Source: Chelonoidis abingdonii (Eukaryota; Chordata; Testudines; Testudinidae). Taken from it: a stretch of DNA of 64,000 nt. Position 1 is the stretch's first letter. Each line of letters starts with the position of its first letter. Location of the stretch: NCBI RefSeq assembly GCF_003597395.2, contig NC_133778.1, positions 25,763,512 to 25,827,511 on the forward strand. Reading direction: 5' to 3'. Made by a program: the position numbers and the translations under genes. Under the pieces are notes generated by a model. The model saw only the letters and a program-made list of their open reading frames with translations. It had not been told where the DNA came from and ran no database searches. Positions 10,156 through 20,892 of the stretch are shown here, piece after piece.

Positions 10156-11296
10156 GCTTAGAGGTTTTGACTATGGCATTTTCCAGCTCCAATAGAATTA
10201 AAAACATGAGGAAGAAAAGTGATACCAAACTTTTAATATGAATAGGATGCATTAGGGCTAAAGAACTGTTAAATAACGTTGGAGAAAGATTTGTCAAAAC
10301 ATTAATAAATTGTCCAATAAGCAGAAATGTGGAGAAAATGTTCAATAACTCTAGTCTGGCTGAACACCGTGTGGCTGAATAATTCCGGAACCTAGACATT
10401 TAAATTGAGATGGGCTAGTTTCCAGACAGGAGCAGAGCCATCCTCTAGATTCTGTGGCAATGTCGTTGGCTGAAGTCTTCAGTGTTGTACTGTAATTAGT
10501 GTTGCTTCTGTTATTTCCTACTTTTCAGACACTACCACTTCACAATACTATATAACTGTTGCTGTTGTTTTAAAGCTGCAACTACCGTGTGGTCTCAGGA
10601 TACAGTACAATACATGAAATATTTGCCCTGACAGTTTTCCTAACCAGTACAAACTAAGGCCCCAGTCTTCCAAAGCTTTATACACTTGCCATATGATTTT
10701 GTAGAATGAGACTCTAAACCCATATGTTTCTAAATTAATTCAAATTCTTATATTTTTCCACAAGATAATGTATTGTTTTTAGACATTACATACCCCACAT
10801 TTTAAAGGAATGAGAAAAATATCACTTAACCTCCCTTAAACATGAAGTGTAGTTTAGGCCTGTATATTACAAAGGCAAATGCATGCACTCAGCTTTGAAT
10901 AAAGTCCCTTTCTTATTTATACAAGACCTTTTTTTCTTATTTCAGTAGGAAAATTCACATTAATAAAGTTAAGCATATGCTGTTGTCAACAGATTTGGTA
11001 ATTACTGGCATATTCTGAAATCTCTTCTGCCATTTATTTTCCTTTTCTTTAGTGAGACAGCATAGGCATGTATTCACCTGAAGAAGGACAACAATTTATA
11101 ATCACATATTCCCACTTAAGACGAGAATGCCGCAATCCTACAAAAACTTTACGCACGTGTTTAACTTTAAGCATGAGTAAACCCATTTAATGTAATGGGA
11201 TGACCTGTGTGCTTAAAGTAAGTGCATACATAGATCTTTGCAGGACTGAGTCCTAACTGTTCCCCTTCACACACACCCACAGATTAAAAAAAAATT
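10156..11296. other. No gene recognised; one ancient palindromic repeat at 11120-11253
   Basis: At 11120-11253 the text CGCACGTGTTTAACTTTAAGC is followed by an inverted counterpart GTGTGCTTAAAGTAAGTGC, around AACCCATTTAATGTAATGGG. This is the same family as 4640-4752. The rest is AT-rich with nothing I can assign. Confidence 0.5.
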
Positions 11297-11542
11297 AATA
11301 GATTCCAAGGCCAGAAGGGATCATTGTGATCATCTAGTCTGATCTCTTGTATAATCCCCCAATAATCCCTAGAGCAGAGCTTTTAGAAAAAAAAAATCCA
11401 ATCTTGATTTCAAAATTGTCAGTGATGGAGAATCCACCATGATCCTTACTACATAGTTCCAGTTGTTAGTGACTCTCGCTGTTGAAAATGTACACTCTAT
11501 TTCCAGTCTGAATTTGTCTAACTTCAACTTCCAGCCATTGGA

Positions 11543-11818
11543 TCATATGATACCTTTCTCTGCTAGACTGAAGAGCCTTTTATTAAATATTTGTTCCTCA
11601 TGTAGGTACTTAAAGGCTGTAATCAAATCACCCTTTAACCTTCTTTTTGTTAGACTCAAGAAGCTCATTCTATTTAGAATATCACTGTAAGATGTTTTTT
11701 TTAACCCTTTAATCATTCTCATGCCTCTTCTCTGAATCCTTTCCAATTTATAAAAAACCTTCCTGAATTGTGGACACCAGAACTGTGCACAGAATTTCAG
11801 TGGCTGTACCAGTGCCAA
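11543..11818 (-). pseudogene. CR1 ORF2 remnant, C-terminal reverse transcriptase
   Basis: This 91-residue open frame corresponds to the thumb/C-terminal region of CR1 ORF2: ALVQPLKFCAQFW, RIQRRGMRMIKG, FLSLTKRRLKGDLI. In CR1 this region follows the polymerase core and precedes the final segment ending near LDK. It lacks the catalytic core, so it can have no polymerase activity. The frame is closed on both sides by stops, and the initiating Met is just the first in the frame. Confidence 0.85.
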
Positions 11819-12042
11819 ATACAGAGATAAAATAACCTGTGCACCCCTCTTAAGATTTCCCTGTTTATGGACTCAAGGAAGACATTAGCACTGTTGGCCA
11901 CAGCATCGCACTGGGAGCCCTTGTTCAGCTATTTATCCACCGTGACCCACAAATATTTTCAGACTCACTACATACCAGGATAGAGTCCTGCATCCTGTTA
12001 GTATGACCTTACATTTTTTGTTCCTAGATGTATTTAGGAACA

Positions 12043-12132
12043 AAACACAATATGTTTAGGCCAAACACAAACACAATATGTTTAGGCCAAACACAATATG
12101 GCCTAAATGTGTTTTAACATTTAGGCCATATT
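12043..12132. repeat. Local 20-bp tandem copies and a 15-bp hairpin within CR1
   Basis: AAACACAATATGTTTAGGCC is found at 12043-12062 and again at 12069-12088. A third partial copy starts at 12089 and runs into a hairpin with 15-bp perfect arms (12095-12109 and 12118-12132) and an 8-nt loop. Other CR1 copies I know have a single ATTTAGCCATATTAAAACAC stretch here, so this is a local rearrangement. Confidence 0.85.
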
Positions 12133-12387
12133 AAAACACATATTGTTTGCGTATGACCATCCTACCAAGTGATCCAGATTGCTCTGCATCAGTGACCTTT
12201 CCTCTTCATTAACTACTATTCCACCAGCGTTATCTGTCAAGTTGAGGCTTAGTAAAGAAACCCCCACATTAGATGCAACACTTTTTTGAGTTAGGAAATT
12301 GTCATTTAGAATATTTAGAAATTCCAAGTATGTTTTAGCACTGGCAGCATAAGACCTCCAGCATAGGTCACTCAAATTGAAGTCCCT

Positions 12388-13116
12388 TGTTGTTACCCCA
12401 AGGGGAGTAAGGTAACGCTTCAGAGGGAAAATACTCGAGAAATGGTAGGGGGAAAGATAGAAAAGGAAAGCTCCTTTTCTCTGAAGAGCAGACTTGGCTC
12501 CCTTCCGTGTCTGTCACCGGTGGATTTAGCTTACAAGAAGTGTGTCTTTCCCTCCCTGTGTGATGTAATAAAAATGAAGAAAAGACAAGGTAATATGGTG
12601 CAAACAAAGGTAAGTGTATTAAGGGTAAAGGTATAGAAAACTGAGGAAAATGGGGCAGGGGAAAGAAACACAAACTTAACCATACAGTGATTCAGTGACT
12701 GGTTTTAGGAGCTTGAAGCTCAGACCCACAAAACCTCGCCTGGCATTCAGAAAAACCTTCTACTCTCCAGCTGATTTAGAGCCTTTGAGGAGGACTACTG
12801 GGGAATCCCAACAACTGTTAGATTTTGTCTCAGGCAGGGAGACTCTCTGGGATGATGGACACCAGAAAGCAGTACCCACCACAGGTAAATTGGATTCGGT
12901 TCACTGTGGTGGGGATAGTGATGACAGGCCTCTCCTTCCTCAACCTCGCTGCGGGATAGACAGAACTGTTTTCTCTAGCTCTGGAGTGTTAGGAAGACCC
13001 GACTGTGCATGCACTGCTGCTGGAATGGACAGCTCTGTGCAGGCTCTGAGCAAGATCTTATATAATCTCTAAGGTGGGAAAAGCTGGTTCAGTCTAGTTT
13101 GAGCCAGAGGACTCCA
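12388..13116. mobile_element. Unclassified LTR-like insertion in CR1
   Basis: The CR1 endonuclease frame is cut at 12387 and replaced by sequence starting TGTTGTTACCCCAAGGGG. A candidate end with TG...CA character is GAGGACTCCA at 13116, giving 729 bp. Composition is less AT-rich than the flanks, and a TATATAA occurs near 13053. I found no target duplication. The 125-residue frame 12695-13072 (MTGFRSLKLRPTKPRLAFRK...) shows no motif I recognise and ends with the element, so I do not call it a gene. Both the LTR call and the right border are uncertain. Confidence 0.35.
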
Positions 13117-13535
13117 GTGTCTAAGTTGTAAACAAGTTTGCTTACTAAGATAGAGTCCAAGGGTCATAGTTCATATACTCCGTATTAAATTCTATTGAAG
13201 TCAGTGATTCACTTAATATTACTTCAAAAATACATTATTAAAATACCTAATTGAATATAATAAACAAGACCAACATTTTGTATACCTAACACTGTGATCA
13301 CACAGCTTTCCCATTCTCCCTCGCTACACATAATAGATAGGTGTTTAAGAAGCCAGTCATCCTGCTCTTTCGTGTGATTTGGCAGACTGTAGCAGACACC
13401 TATTAATATCCCATATTGTGCTTTAACTGTTAGGACAATGATCCATAAACATTCAAGATCATTTTCTTCTGAGCTATCAGTGACACAGAAACAGGTAATG
13501 ACATTTTTAACTTAAAAATCTCACTTCCCCTCCCC
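13117..13535. other. Spacer between insertion and next CR1, nothing recognised
   Basis: AT-rich DNA. I looked here for the missing 5' part of the CR1 copy ending at 12387 and did not find it. Confidence 0.45.
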
Positions 13536-14890
13536 CTTTCATAGAAATCATAAAATCATAAGATTGGTAGAGACCTCAAGAGGTCATCTAGTCCAGTCCC
13601 CTGTACTCATGCCAGGACTCACTATTATCTAGACCATCTCTGACAGATGTTTGTCTAACCTGCTCTTAAAAATCTCCAATGATGGAGATTCCACAATATC
13701 CTTAGACAATTTATTCCAGTGCTTAACCACCCTGACAGTTAGGAAGTTTTTCCTAATGTCCAGCCTAAACCTCCCTTGCTGCAATTTAAGCCCATTGCTT
13801 CTTGTCCTATCCTCTGAAGTTAAGAAGAACAATTTTTCTCCTTCCTCCTTGTAACAACCTTTTACATACTTGAAAACTGTTATCAGTCTTCTCTTCTCCA
13901 GACTAAACAAACCCATTTTTTTCAAATCTTCCCTCATAGGTAATGTTTTCATTTTTGTCGCTCTTCTCTACACAATACTCCAGTTGAGGCCTAATCAGAG
14001 TGGGGTAGAGCAGAAGAATTACTTCTCGTGTCTTGCTTACAACACTCCTGCTAATACATCCCAGAATGTTGTTCGGTTTTTTGCAACAGTGTTACACTGT
14101 TGACTCATATTTAGCTTGTGGTCCACTGTGACCCCCAAATCCCTTTCTGCAGTACTCCTATCTAGGCAGTCATTTCCCATTTTGTATATGTACAACTGAT
14201 TGTTCCTTCCTAAGTGGAGTACTTTACATTTGTCCTCATTGAATTTCATCCTATTTACTTCAGATCATTTATCTAGTTTGTGCAGATCCTGAATTTTAAT
14301 CCTATCCTCTAAAGCACTTGCAACCCCTCCCAGCTTGGTAATATCCACAGACTTTATAAGTGTATTCTGTATGTCATTATCTAAATCATTGATGAAGATA
14401 TTGAACAGAACCAGACTCAGAACTGATCCCTGCAGGACCCTACTCGTTATGCCCTTCCAGCACAGTTGTGAACCTCTGATAACTACTCTCTGGGAATGGT
14501 TTTCCAACCAGTTTTGCACCCACCTTATAGTAGCTGTGCCTATTCATTTCCTCCTAAATAGCTTATAACCATTGATTTTAGTGCGATCATCCCACCAAGC
14601 TTTAGGAATACCAACTAGATAAAATTTATGCTCATAAATGAGCACTTCCACTTCCTCTTGTTTGTTACTCACACTGCCAATGTTGGTGTGTGAGCAATTA
14701 ACAAACTTTTTTTCTTCATGTCCTTTGGTTTCTTGATTAATTTTGTTCTCAGCATCTCATTTTTTGTTCTATATGAGTGCTCCTGACTACTGGCTACTCT
14801 AGCCAGCATGTCTCTGAGGAAATTAGTTTCCCTTCTACTTAGGTGGTGGCCATCCAAACTATACAGTTCTCTCTCCCCACAGAAAGTGGA
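13536..14890 (-). mobile_element. CR1 LINE, internally deleted, degenerate catalytic site
   Basis: Minus-strand CR1 with its own 3' tail at about 13536-13625. Going upstream: C-terminal frame 13952-13629 (FSLEKRR, NFLTVRVVKHWNKLSKDIVE); RT fingers/palm frame 14249-14037 (MKFNEDKCKVLHLGRNNQ, TAERDLGVTVDHKLNMSQQC); frame 14519-14265 (NWLENHSQRVVI, GSVLSLVLFNIFINDL), where the expected FADDTK site reads SVDITK. Directly upstream of NWLENHSQR the text switches to the start of the endonuclease (SNKQEEVEVLI, GIPKAWWDD, KINGYKLFRR at about 14710-14550). The C-terminal half of the endonuclease and the first half of RT are therefore missing. The upstream border is approximate. Confidence 0.88.
13629..13952 (-). 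pseudogene. CR1 ORF2 C-terminal remnant
   Basis: A 107-residue open frame that ends at the natural CR1 ORF2 terminus (ESPSLEIFKSRLDKHLSEM). Known CR1 proteins end in this region with a conserved NxLT.R..KHWNKLP-like motif, visible here as NFLTVRVVKHWNKLSKD. The upstream catalytic parts are in other frames or deleted, so this is a remnant and not an expressed gene. Confidence 0.88.
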
Positions 14891-17098
14891 TCAACTTTCC
14901 ACAAAACCCAAACCCTCCACCCCTTACAGAGTTAGTGATTTACTTCCAGTATCTTCTGCCTTCCATCTTCTTTCACTTGGATAGGAAGATTCTCAGAGAA
15001 GATCAATTACATGGTTCGGAAAAAGGAAGATAAAAACAGATATCAAGTCAGACCCAGATTTTTGAAGTTATTTAGATGTTGCTCTCACCATTGCAAGACC
15101 TAAGGCACAGATGCTCAAAAATATGTATGGACCTAACTCCCATTGAAATTAATAGGAAACTGGTGCCTAAATCCATTTAAAGATTTGGCCATAAGGCACT
15201 GTGGCACCTAAGTCCCGTTCACTTTCAATGAGACTTAGTCTCCTAAGTATCTAAATCACTTTTGATAACGGGACTCAACTGTCTAAATCACTTAGGCCTT
15301 GCAACCCTGAGCAAAGCAATGCCTAGATACCTTTAAATATCTGGACCTGAATTCATACCTGTCTTTATACCCTTACTAACCATAGTCCATGTTACCAAGA
15401 ATTTTTCCTATTAGAAGAATTATTTAAATACATAAATATGTTTAAAAATCTGGACCTCACTTTTCCAGACACAAAAAGGATTTTGATATGGATTGTTTAT
15501 CTGTTTTCTCCTATTTGCATTAAGTTTCTGTTTCTGATGCACCATTAAATGCCTGTATAACTTCATTTGTTCACATAATGTAAACCTGCACACTAAATGG
15601 GCTAGAACAATAGGATGAGAAGGGGTGATTACACAATATACAGCACAGGTTTGGAGACGTAAAGGTCTACATTGTTTACAGTGGCCTAATTAATATTGTG
15701 ATAAAATATACAGATGGTGCCCTGGTGTTTAATGTATTGGAAAAAAGGTATATGGTATTCTGACACACTTCATGCCCTGCAGAGAGGTAACACTATACAC
15801 TGACATTATAATAACATGTCACTAAGACAGCGGCCAAGTGGGAGGCAAAATATCTTTATTTCCAACATGGGAATTAATTCCTGAATTAGATATTGACAGA
15901 ATTTATCTTTGGGGTTAAATTTGGTGCAGCCTTTTGTTCAGCAGAAATGCACCATGTGACAAACAGATGATTATGAGCACTCCTGGGAATCAATAATAAA
16001 AAGGCTGATATAAGAAATAACAAATCACTGGAAACAAAGTATTAAAGGTGTAAAAGACCCTCACCCCCCCCCCCCATTTTTGCTTTTGGAATTCAATCAG
16101 TTTGATTTTTTTCAGCTATATTTTCTTATGGAGTTGATAGAATCCTGATAACCTCCCTTAGCTAAGAAGGCAAAAGAACTAATTGCTTTTTGTTCACTAT
16201 CTTGGTTGATGGGTGAGAAGCTAAAACCCAATTTATCCAGTAATTGCTACATTCATGAAAAACAGCATCAAAGCCTTGATGCGTTTTACTGTTGTCTCTT
16301 GGGAAGGCTCATGTCTAATTCTTATGCTGATATGGCTCATAATATAGTTCTCTGACTCTCCTATTTGCTCTTGCAATTACAAGGTTTCTTATTCCATTGT
16401 GCATATTCCTCTGAACTAAGATTATCTTAACTGAGCTTCCTTTGAAAACTTGCCTACCCATCAAATGCATCAACCCTAATGCATTCTGTAGCCACGCAAA
16501 ATCAATGAACATCACAATTTTCTGCTTCCTGCAATGATCAATAGTATTCACATAATGGGTGAAAAATTTTTAATCATGACAGCCCAGCATCTACTGGGCA
16601 TAAATCTTCCCTGCATTATAACCTCTCCATTTCCCATAGTGTGAATTTGCAGGTATTGAATAATATTTATGCAGCAGATACATTATGAAAAGCAATACAA
16701 TTAGAACTTCACACTTCAGTGATGATAGGTTTAGATCCCAGAGGCCTGTTTCCCAGACAATGCATTGGCTTCCATATTTCAAATTTAAAATCTGTATGAA
16801 TGAGAGGTTATTTGTGCAGAAATTATTATTCATTTGGATCAGACTTGACAGGGTTCTGGAAAAAATATGACTTTGTTTGTATTTGTAACACAAAAATACA
16901 AAACTGGAAAATCATATTCCAAAAAGTCATTCCCCCAAATATTGAGTCTTTCACTGGCACACCTTGCTTCCCTTCCACGTGGCTGGTTCAGCTGCCTGGG
17001 GAGATGGAGTCAAGTCCCCACCCACTCCCACTTTTGCCCATCAGGTCCCTGCCCATCTTCATGGAAGGGGGAATAGCAACACTCTAGTGTGGCTTCTC
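14891..17098. other. No gene; one palindromic repeat and a C-tract
   Basis: At about 15100-15350 the segment alternates CCTAAG/CTTAGG-like words (for example GGCACCTAAGTCCCGTTCAC and AATGAGACTTAGTCTCCTAAG) in both orientations, typical of an old self-complementary interspersed repeat. A run of 13 C lies near 16063-16075. Elsewhere nothing is recognised; the frames at 16315-16551 and 16591-16893 show no motif. Confidence 0.5.
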
Positions 17099-17176
17099 TC
17101 ATAGATTCATAGACTCTAGGACTGGAAGGGACATCAAGAGGCCATCGAGTCCTGTCCCCTGCCCTCTCATGCCTGT
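17099..17176 (-). mobile_element. CR1 3' tail fragment
   Basis: TCATAGATTCATAGACTCTAG followed closely by ACTGGAAGGGACATCAAGAGG is the CR1 3' terminus seen from the minus strand. Only about 78 bp remain; the copy is severely 5'-truncated, the usual outcome of incomplete reverse transcription. Confidence 0.8.
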
Positions 17177-17518
17177 TGTGTGTTTGAATTTAACAATAAT
17201 TTGAGATTCTCAAATAACAGGCTCAAATGACATTATTTAATCAAAGATGATCAATTAGAGATTGATACAGCACTATACAGAACACAAAAAGAACAGGCAC
17301 ATTACCTTACTCCAAGGGTAGTAAGAGCTGCCCTGTGTGTCTTTCTCCCCTGTAACTGGTGGCATGCTAGCAAGTCTGCATTCCCCTGGTGTAACTTTCA
17401 AAACCTCTGTCTTTTATTGGATCTGAGAAAAAAAATCTCCTTTTTAGGAGGAAAAGTTGCTTTCCCGTAATTAAATTCACTCTGTGTTGTTTTTTGACAT
17501 TTTCATTCTACCTAATTA
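17177..17518. other. Nothing recognised
   Basis: Mixed AT-rich sequence with a moderately GC-rich patch at about 17320-17400 that may be an LTR remnant. I cannot support a call. Confidence 0.4.
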
Positions 17519-17707
17519 CACCTTTACCTCGATATAACGCTGTCTTCGGGAGACAAAAAATCTTACCGCATTATAAGTGAAACCATGTTATATTGAACTT
17601 GCTTTGATCCACCGGAGTGAGCAGCACCCCTCACCCCCGAGCGCTGTTTTACAGCATTATATCTGAATTTGTGTTATATCAGGTCGCGTTATATCGGGAT
17701 AGAGGTG
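17519..17707. mobile_element. Tc1/mariner-type MITE with TA duplication
   Basis: The left end CACCTTTACCTCGATATAACGC is matched by the complement of the right end CACCTCTATCCCGATATAACGC, about 22 bp with few mismatches. TA lies immediately outside each end (17517-17518 and 17708-17709), the target duplication used by the Tc1/mariner superfamily. At 189 bp it codes for nothing and would have been moved by a transposase encoded elsewhere. Confidence 0.8.
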
Positions 17708-19200
17708 TACTTATGAAATTTCTTTTATAGTATCTTTAGGTTACATTATTGATAAAGTAAAGGGAATTCTAATCCAGGGATTATTACTGACAGCTGTGAC
17801 AACTGACAATTCTTAATGGGTTAAAAATAAGGATTAATTGAAAAATTATTTCATTCATTACAGAAAACATCTGCAATACAAAGTACTTATCAATCATAAA
17901 ACATAAATGAATCATAGGCATCCCTTTTCAGTCACCCAGTCTTGTTTATAAGTACTTCTATAGATACTTTTCATCAGTTTGAGTGGTCTTTTCCCTAGAC
18001 ATTTAGATTCCCATGGACTTAGAGGCACCAGCAATAATGAAGTACAGCCCAATACTTCATCACATGAAGTTCTTAAATACAGGTCTCTTACAGGTAAAGA
18101 ACCAGCATTCTGGCCTTAGAATTCAAACACACCTATTGTCTTACATAGGACCAGATCCAATCCCCAGTGAAGCTTCCATTATCTTTGATGGGATTTAGAT
18201 CAGGCCACAACAGACAGATTGCATAGTTTAAAATGATTGCAGGATAAGGCTTCCAGGTCATGTGTGGTGTCTGCTGGGTTTTAGTGAGATAAAAGCATAT
18301 TCTACTTTCTCTGTGAGGTATGGAGAATATTGGAATTAAGATATTTCAGTTTTACTCCACTCTAAAATATGCTGGATTGGTATTGCAAAATAAATTTTAT
18401 ATGTAATATAAAAAAACAAGAATAGTTACTGGTCTTGGGTGACTAGAACATGAGAGCCATGAAATTTCATCGTTTCTAATATTTATTCCTAAAGCCAAGC
18501 CACCTATGAAGAAGTCCAGGGAGTATTCAAGATATCTGATCATTTTTGTTCAGGAACTGATCCTTTGAGCCATTTAATTATTTTGTTAGAAAATACACTG
18601 TCTTGGAATAATAACTGAGAACATACAAACTATTAAATGTGAAAGATTAATATTCTTATTTATTTAACTAAACTGTTGAAAATATGTTTGCTTGGTGACA
18701 TTGCTGCAGGAAGGTTAGTGCCTTTTTAAATATAGAGTAATTCTGAGCGATGAGCTTGGGGAGACAGAAATGAGAAGTTAGAACACGAGTCAATTATAAT
18801 ATAAAATAAAGCAATCAGTGTGGAGAGAGAGAAAAAGAGAGGATGTTGCCAATAGATTTGTTGCCAAAAACAATATTTTTCAGTTTTGTCCCACAAACAT
18901 TAAAAAAGTATGAGTGATAGATTTAGTACAGAGCTTCCTAAATGTGAATGTCCCTTTAAACTAAGCTAGAGAGAGAGAGAGAGAGAAAACCTGTGAGTAA
19001 ATAAGATCAGCGTAAAAAAGGAAATTCTTTGAAGAAGCAACCTATCAGATCTGGGTGAGTGCAAAAATCCTGGAATTGTTTCATACTAAAGAATTAACTT
19101 TGGAACAAGGAGAAAATAATAAAGCTGCTCCTTGAAAAATAAACATTATGGGTTCTTTATTGCTAGGGTGAGACACAAAGCATTAATGAGGCAGCCACTG
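17708..19200. other. No gene; short GA microsatellite
   Basis: A GA run of about 20 bp lies at 18966-18986. The frame 18013-18198 has no recognisable motif. Nothing else seen. Confidence 0.45.
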
Positions 19201-19445
19201 GCTGCAACTCCATTCCACTGAAACAGTCCTTACCAAGGTCATCAATCACTTCCTCCTGGCCAAGTCTTTACACACTCTTTGCCAGTCTGATGCTGCTTTT
19301 GACACAGTTGATCATTGCCTCTTATGGTTTCATAATTCTGTGATCTTCTGCTTTGTCTTCAAGCTGTTCAGCAATGGCTTTTCTTCTTTGCTCTCTCTTT
19401 TCAGACTCTGTGAGCAGCCGTTAAGGTTCTGCCCTTGATCCTCTA
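19201..19445 (+). mobile_element. L2-type LINE fragment (RT palm region)
   Basis: Plus-strand translation in shifting frames gives TALTKVINHFLLAKS and DAAFDTVDHCLL, the latter being the L2 reverse transcriptase block AFDTVDH that contains the first catalytic Asp. Downstream the pattern of a cysteine-free hydrophobic stretch (FKLFSNGFSS) fits the next L2 segment. Frameshifts are present and the copy is about 245 bp, truncated at both ends. Confidence 0.7.
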
Positions 19446-19533
19446 GATTTCAATAGCATTACCCCTATTTACCCTGGTGTAACTGAGAGCAGAATGTAGG
19501 CCACTACATATATATTTCTGTAACTATATTATA

Positions 19534-20046
19534 TGGGTATATGAAGGGATTGGCTCACTGATGACACCTCCTTGTGGAGTGGCTCCTCTCTCTCCACTGG
19601 GGTCTGCTGCTACGGGCTGCTCCTCCTCTGTACTGTAATAGCCTGTCTTTTCCTGTGACTTGGCCCTCCAGCCAGGTCCCTTTGAAGTCTCTCCCCTTCC
19701 GGGGTAGCCTATAAACAAAAAGCCAGGGGCATTACCACAAACTATTAGTAAGAGAGAGAGGGGAACGCCTCCTCTCAGGGTGTTTCAGGATCAAGCCCTC
19801 CCTTCCCTCAGGGAGGGATGTTCAGGCAGTGGTGACAAGAAAGCTCTTGACTTCTCTCAGCCCCTTTCTCATGAGCTGAGGGTTGAAGCTCTGCTCTCTT
19901 CCCTGGTCTGCCCACAAGTGAGCTCTTCTGTTTCCTTTTAACTCGTCCAGCTTGGGCATGTCTTGCAGGAGTGGCAGGGTGAGGCTCACTGAGCTCAGAA
20001 CAGCTCTTTAACTCCTTGTTCTACAGTGTGAGGTTTCTATACCCCA
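19534..20046. mobile_element. Probable solo LTR, second family
   Basis: Ends TGGGTATA and TATACCCCA are complementary and of TG...CA form. The enclosed 513 bp is GC- and pyrimidine-rich, unlike its flanks. I recognise CTCCTTGTGGAGTGGCTCC as part of a repeated turtle LTR-like sequence. No target duplication was found (TTATA before, TCAGA after), so borders may be off by a few bases. Confidence 0.5.
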
Positions 20047-20679
20047 TCAGAGGGAATGTGTCAGCTATTTTGGGGCATAAGTAATTAAATCTTAAGGATA
20101 AAAATAAGACAAACAGGTAACTACATTTTTATTATTAATTTTTGTTAGTGCTACATTTTTCTGTTATATTGTCCATATGATTAAGATATATCTGCATTTT
20201 GAGGTATATTAATATTAAAAAATAAATTGCTTCTATTCTCGGGATATTAAAAAGACACTATTTTGTTCCAGAATATTACAATATTTTATTATTCCCAAAA
20301 CATGTGTAGCATCATGCCATCTGCTCTCTCACTTCTCCAGACCTTTGCATACCCTGATTCTGTCCTGTATTATCCTGCTAGATCAACAGATGCTAAAGAG
20401 AATGCATTATTGCTGCAGCAATCTGCCTCTTAAATGTAGGGATAAACCAACTCTAGTGGCAAGCACATGACTGCAAGAGAGAAAATGTTCTGTGTCCTGG
20501 TGTTCCTAGAGTTAGGGTTCTGCTATGTAATTAGCTCACAGAGGAGACTGGGATAAACCACCATGTGATCCGTTTTAGAACACATTGCAAGACTCTCTCA
20601 TTTTATTAAGTTTCCCCATCAGAAAAAGGGGAAATGAAAATATATTTCATCTATGAGAATTATTCAATAAGTTTGACTA
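20047..20679. other. Nothing recognised
   Basis: AT-rich DNA without conserved frames or repeat signatures. Confidence 0.45.
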
Positions 20680-20892
20680 TTGAGGTAGTGTAAAAGATGC
20701 CTCTGTATGTATATGTATATATGTATGTATACACACAGACACACCTTTTACATTACTTCAGTCAAGACTGTTGAATATATGTATATATAGTGTAATATAT
20801 TGTGTAAAAGATGCATCTATGTATATGTTTGGGTATGTATGTAGATAGATCTATATTTATACCTAGATGCATCATTTACATTAATTCAATGG
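20680..20892. repeat. Two adjacent hairpin repeats of one family
   Basis: The first unit runs from ATTGAGGTAGTGTAAAAGATGC (about 20680) to its complement ACACCTTTTACATTACTTCAG (about 20762). The second runs from GTGTAAAAGATGCATCTATG (about 20801) to GATGCATCATTTACATTAATTCAAT ending near 20890. Each unit folds on itself around TATG/TATA-rich text. The shared stem sequences show they are related copies lying head to tail. Confidence 0.65.

Larger units (their letters stand above)
11297..12387 (-). mobile_element. CR1 LINE, internally deleted (endonuclease joined to late RT)
   Basis: On the minus strand the 3' end is the CR1 tail (complement of GATTCCAAGGCCAGAAGGGA near 11300). The frame 11818-11543 carries the C-terminal RT signature FCAQFWCPQ, LERIQRRGMRMIKGL and SLTKRRLKGDLITAFKYL. 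Further upstream, 12375-12121 reads SDLCWRSYAASAKTYLEFLN then DNFLTQ (endonuclease, after a GDFN-like DFNLSD at about 12387-12365), and then VVNEEERSLMQSNLDHLVGW, which in CR1 lies just after the RT metal-binding site. The central RT and end of the endonuclease are missing between these. The copy stops abruptly at 12387 against an unrelated segment. Confidence 0.85.

Noticed and set aside
9671..10399. 242-residue minus-strand open frame
   Set aside because: It crosses both ends of a hAT-type MITE. Its Pro/Gly/Arg-rich middle reflects the C-rich interior and no domain is visible.
12695..13072. 125-residue plus-strand open frame as a host gene
   Set aside because: No recognisable motif, position inside a probable mobile insertion, and no start or splice context. 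Kept only as an observation.
20680..20892. CRISPR-like repeat array
   Set aside because: Only two units, each a hairpin, without regular spacers; the context is vertebrate repeat DNA.
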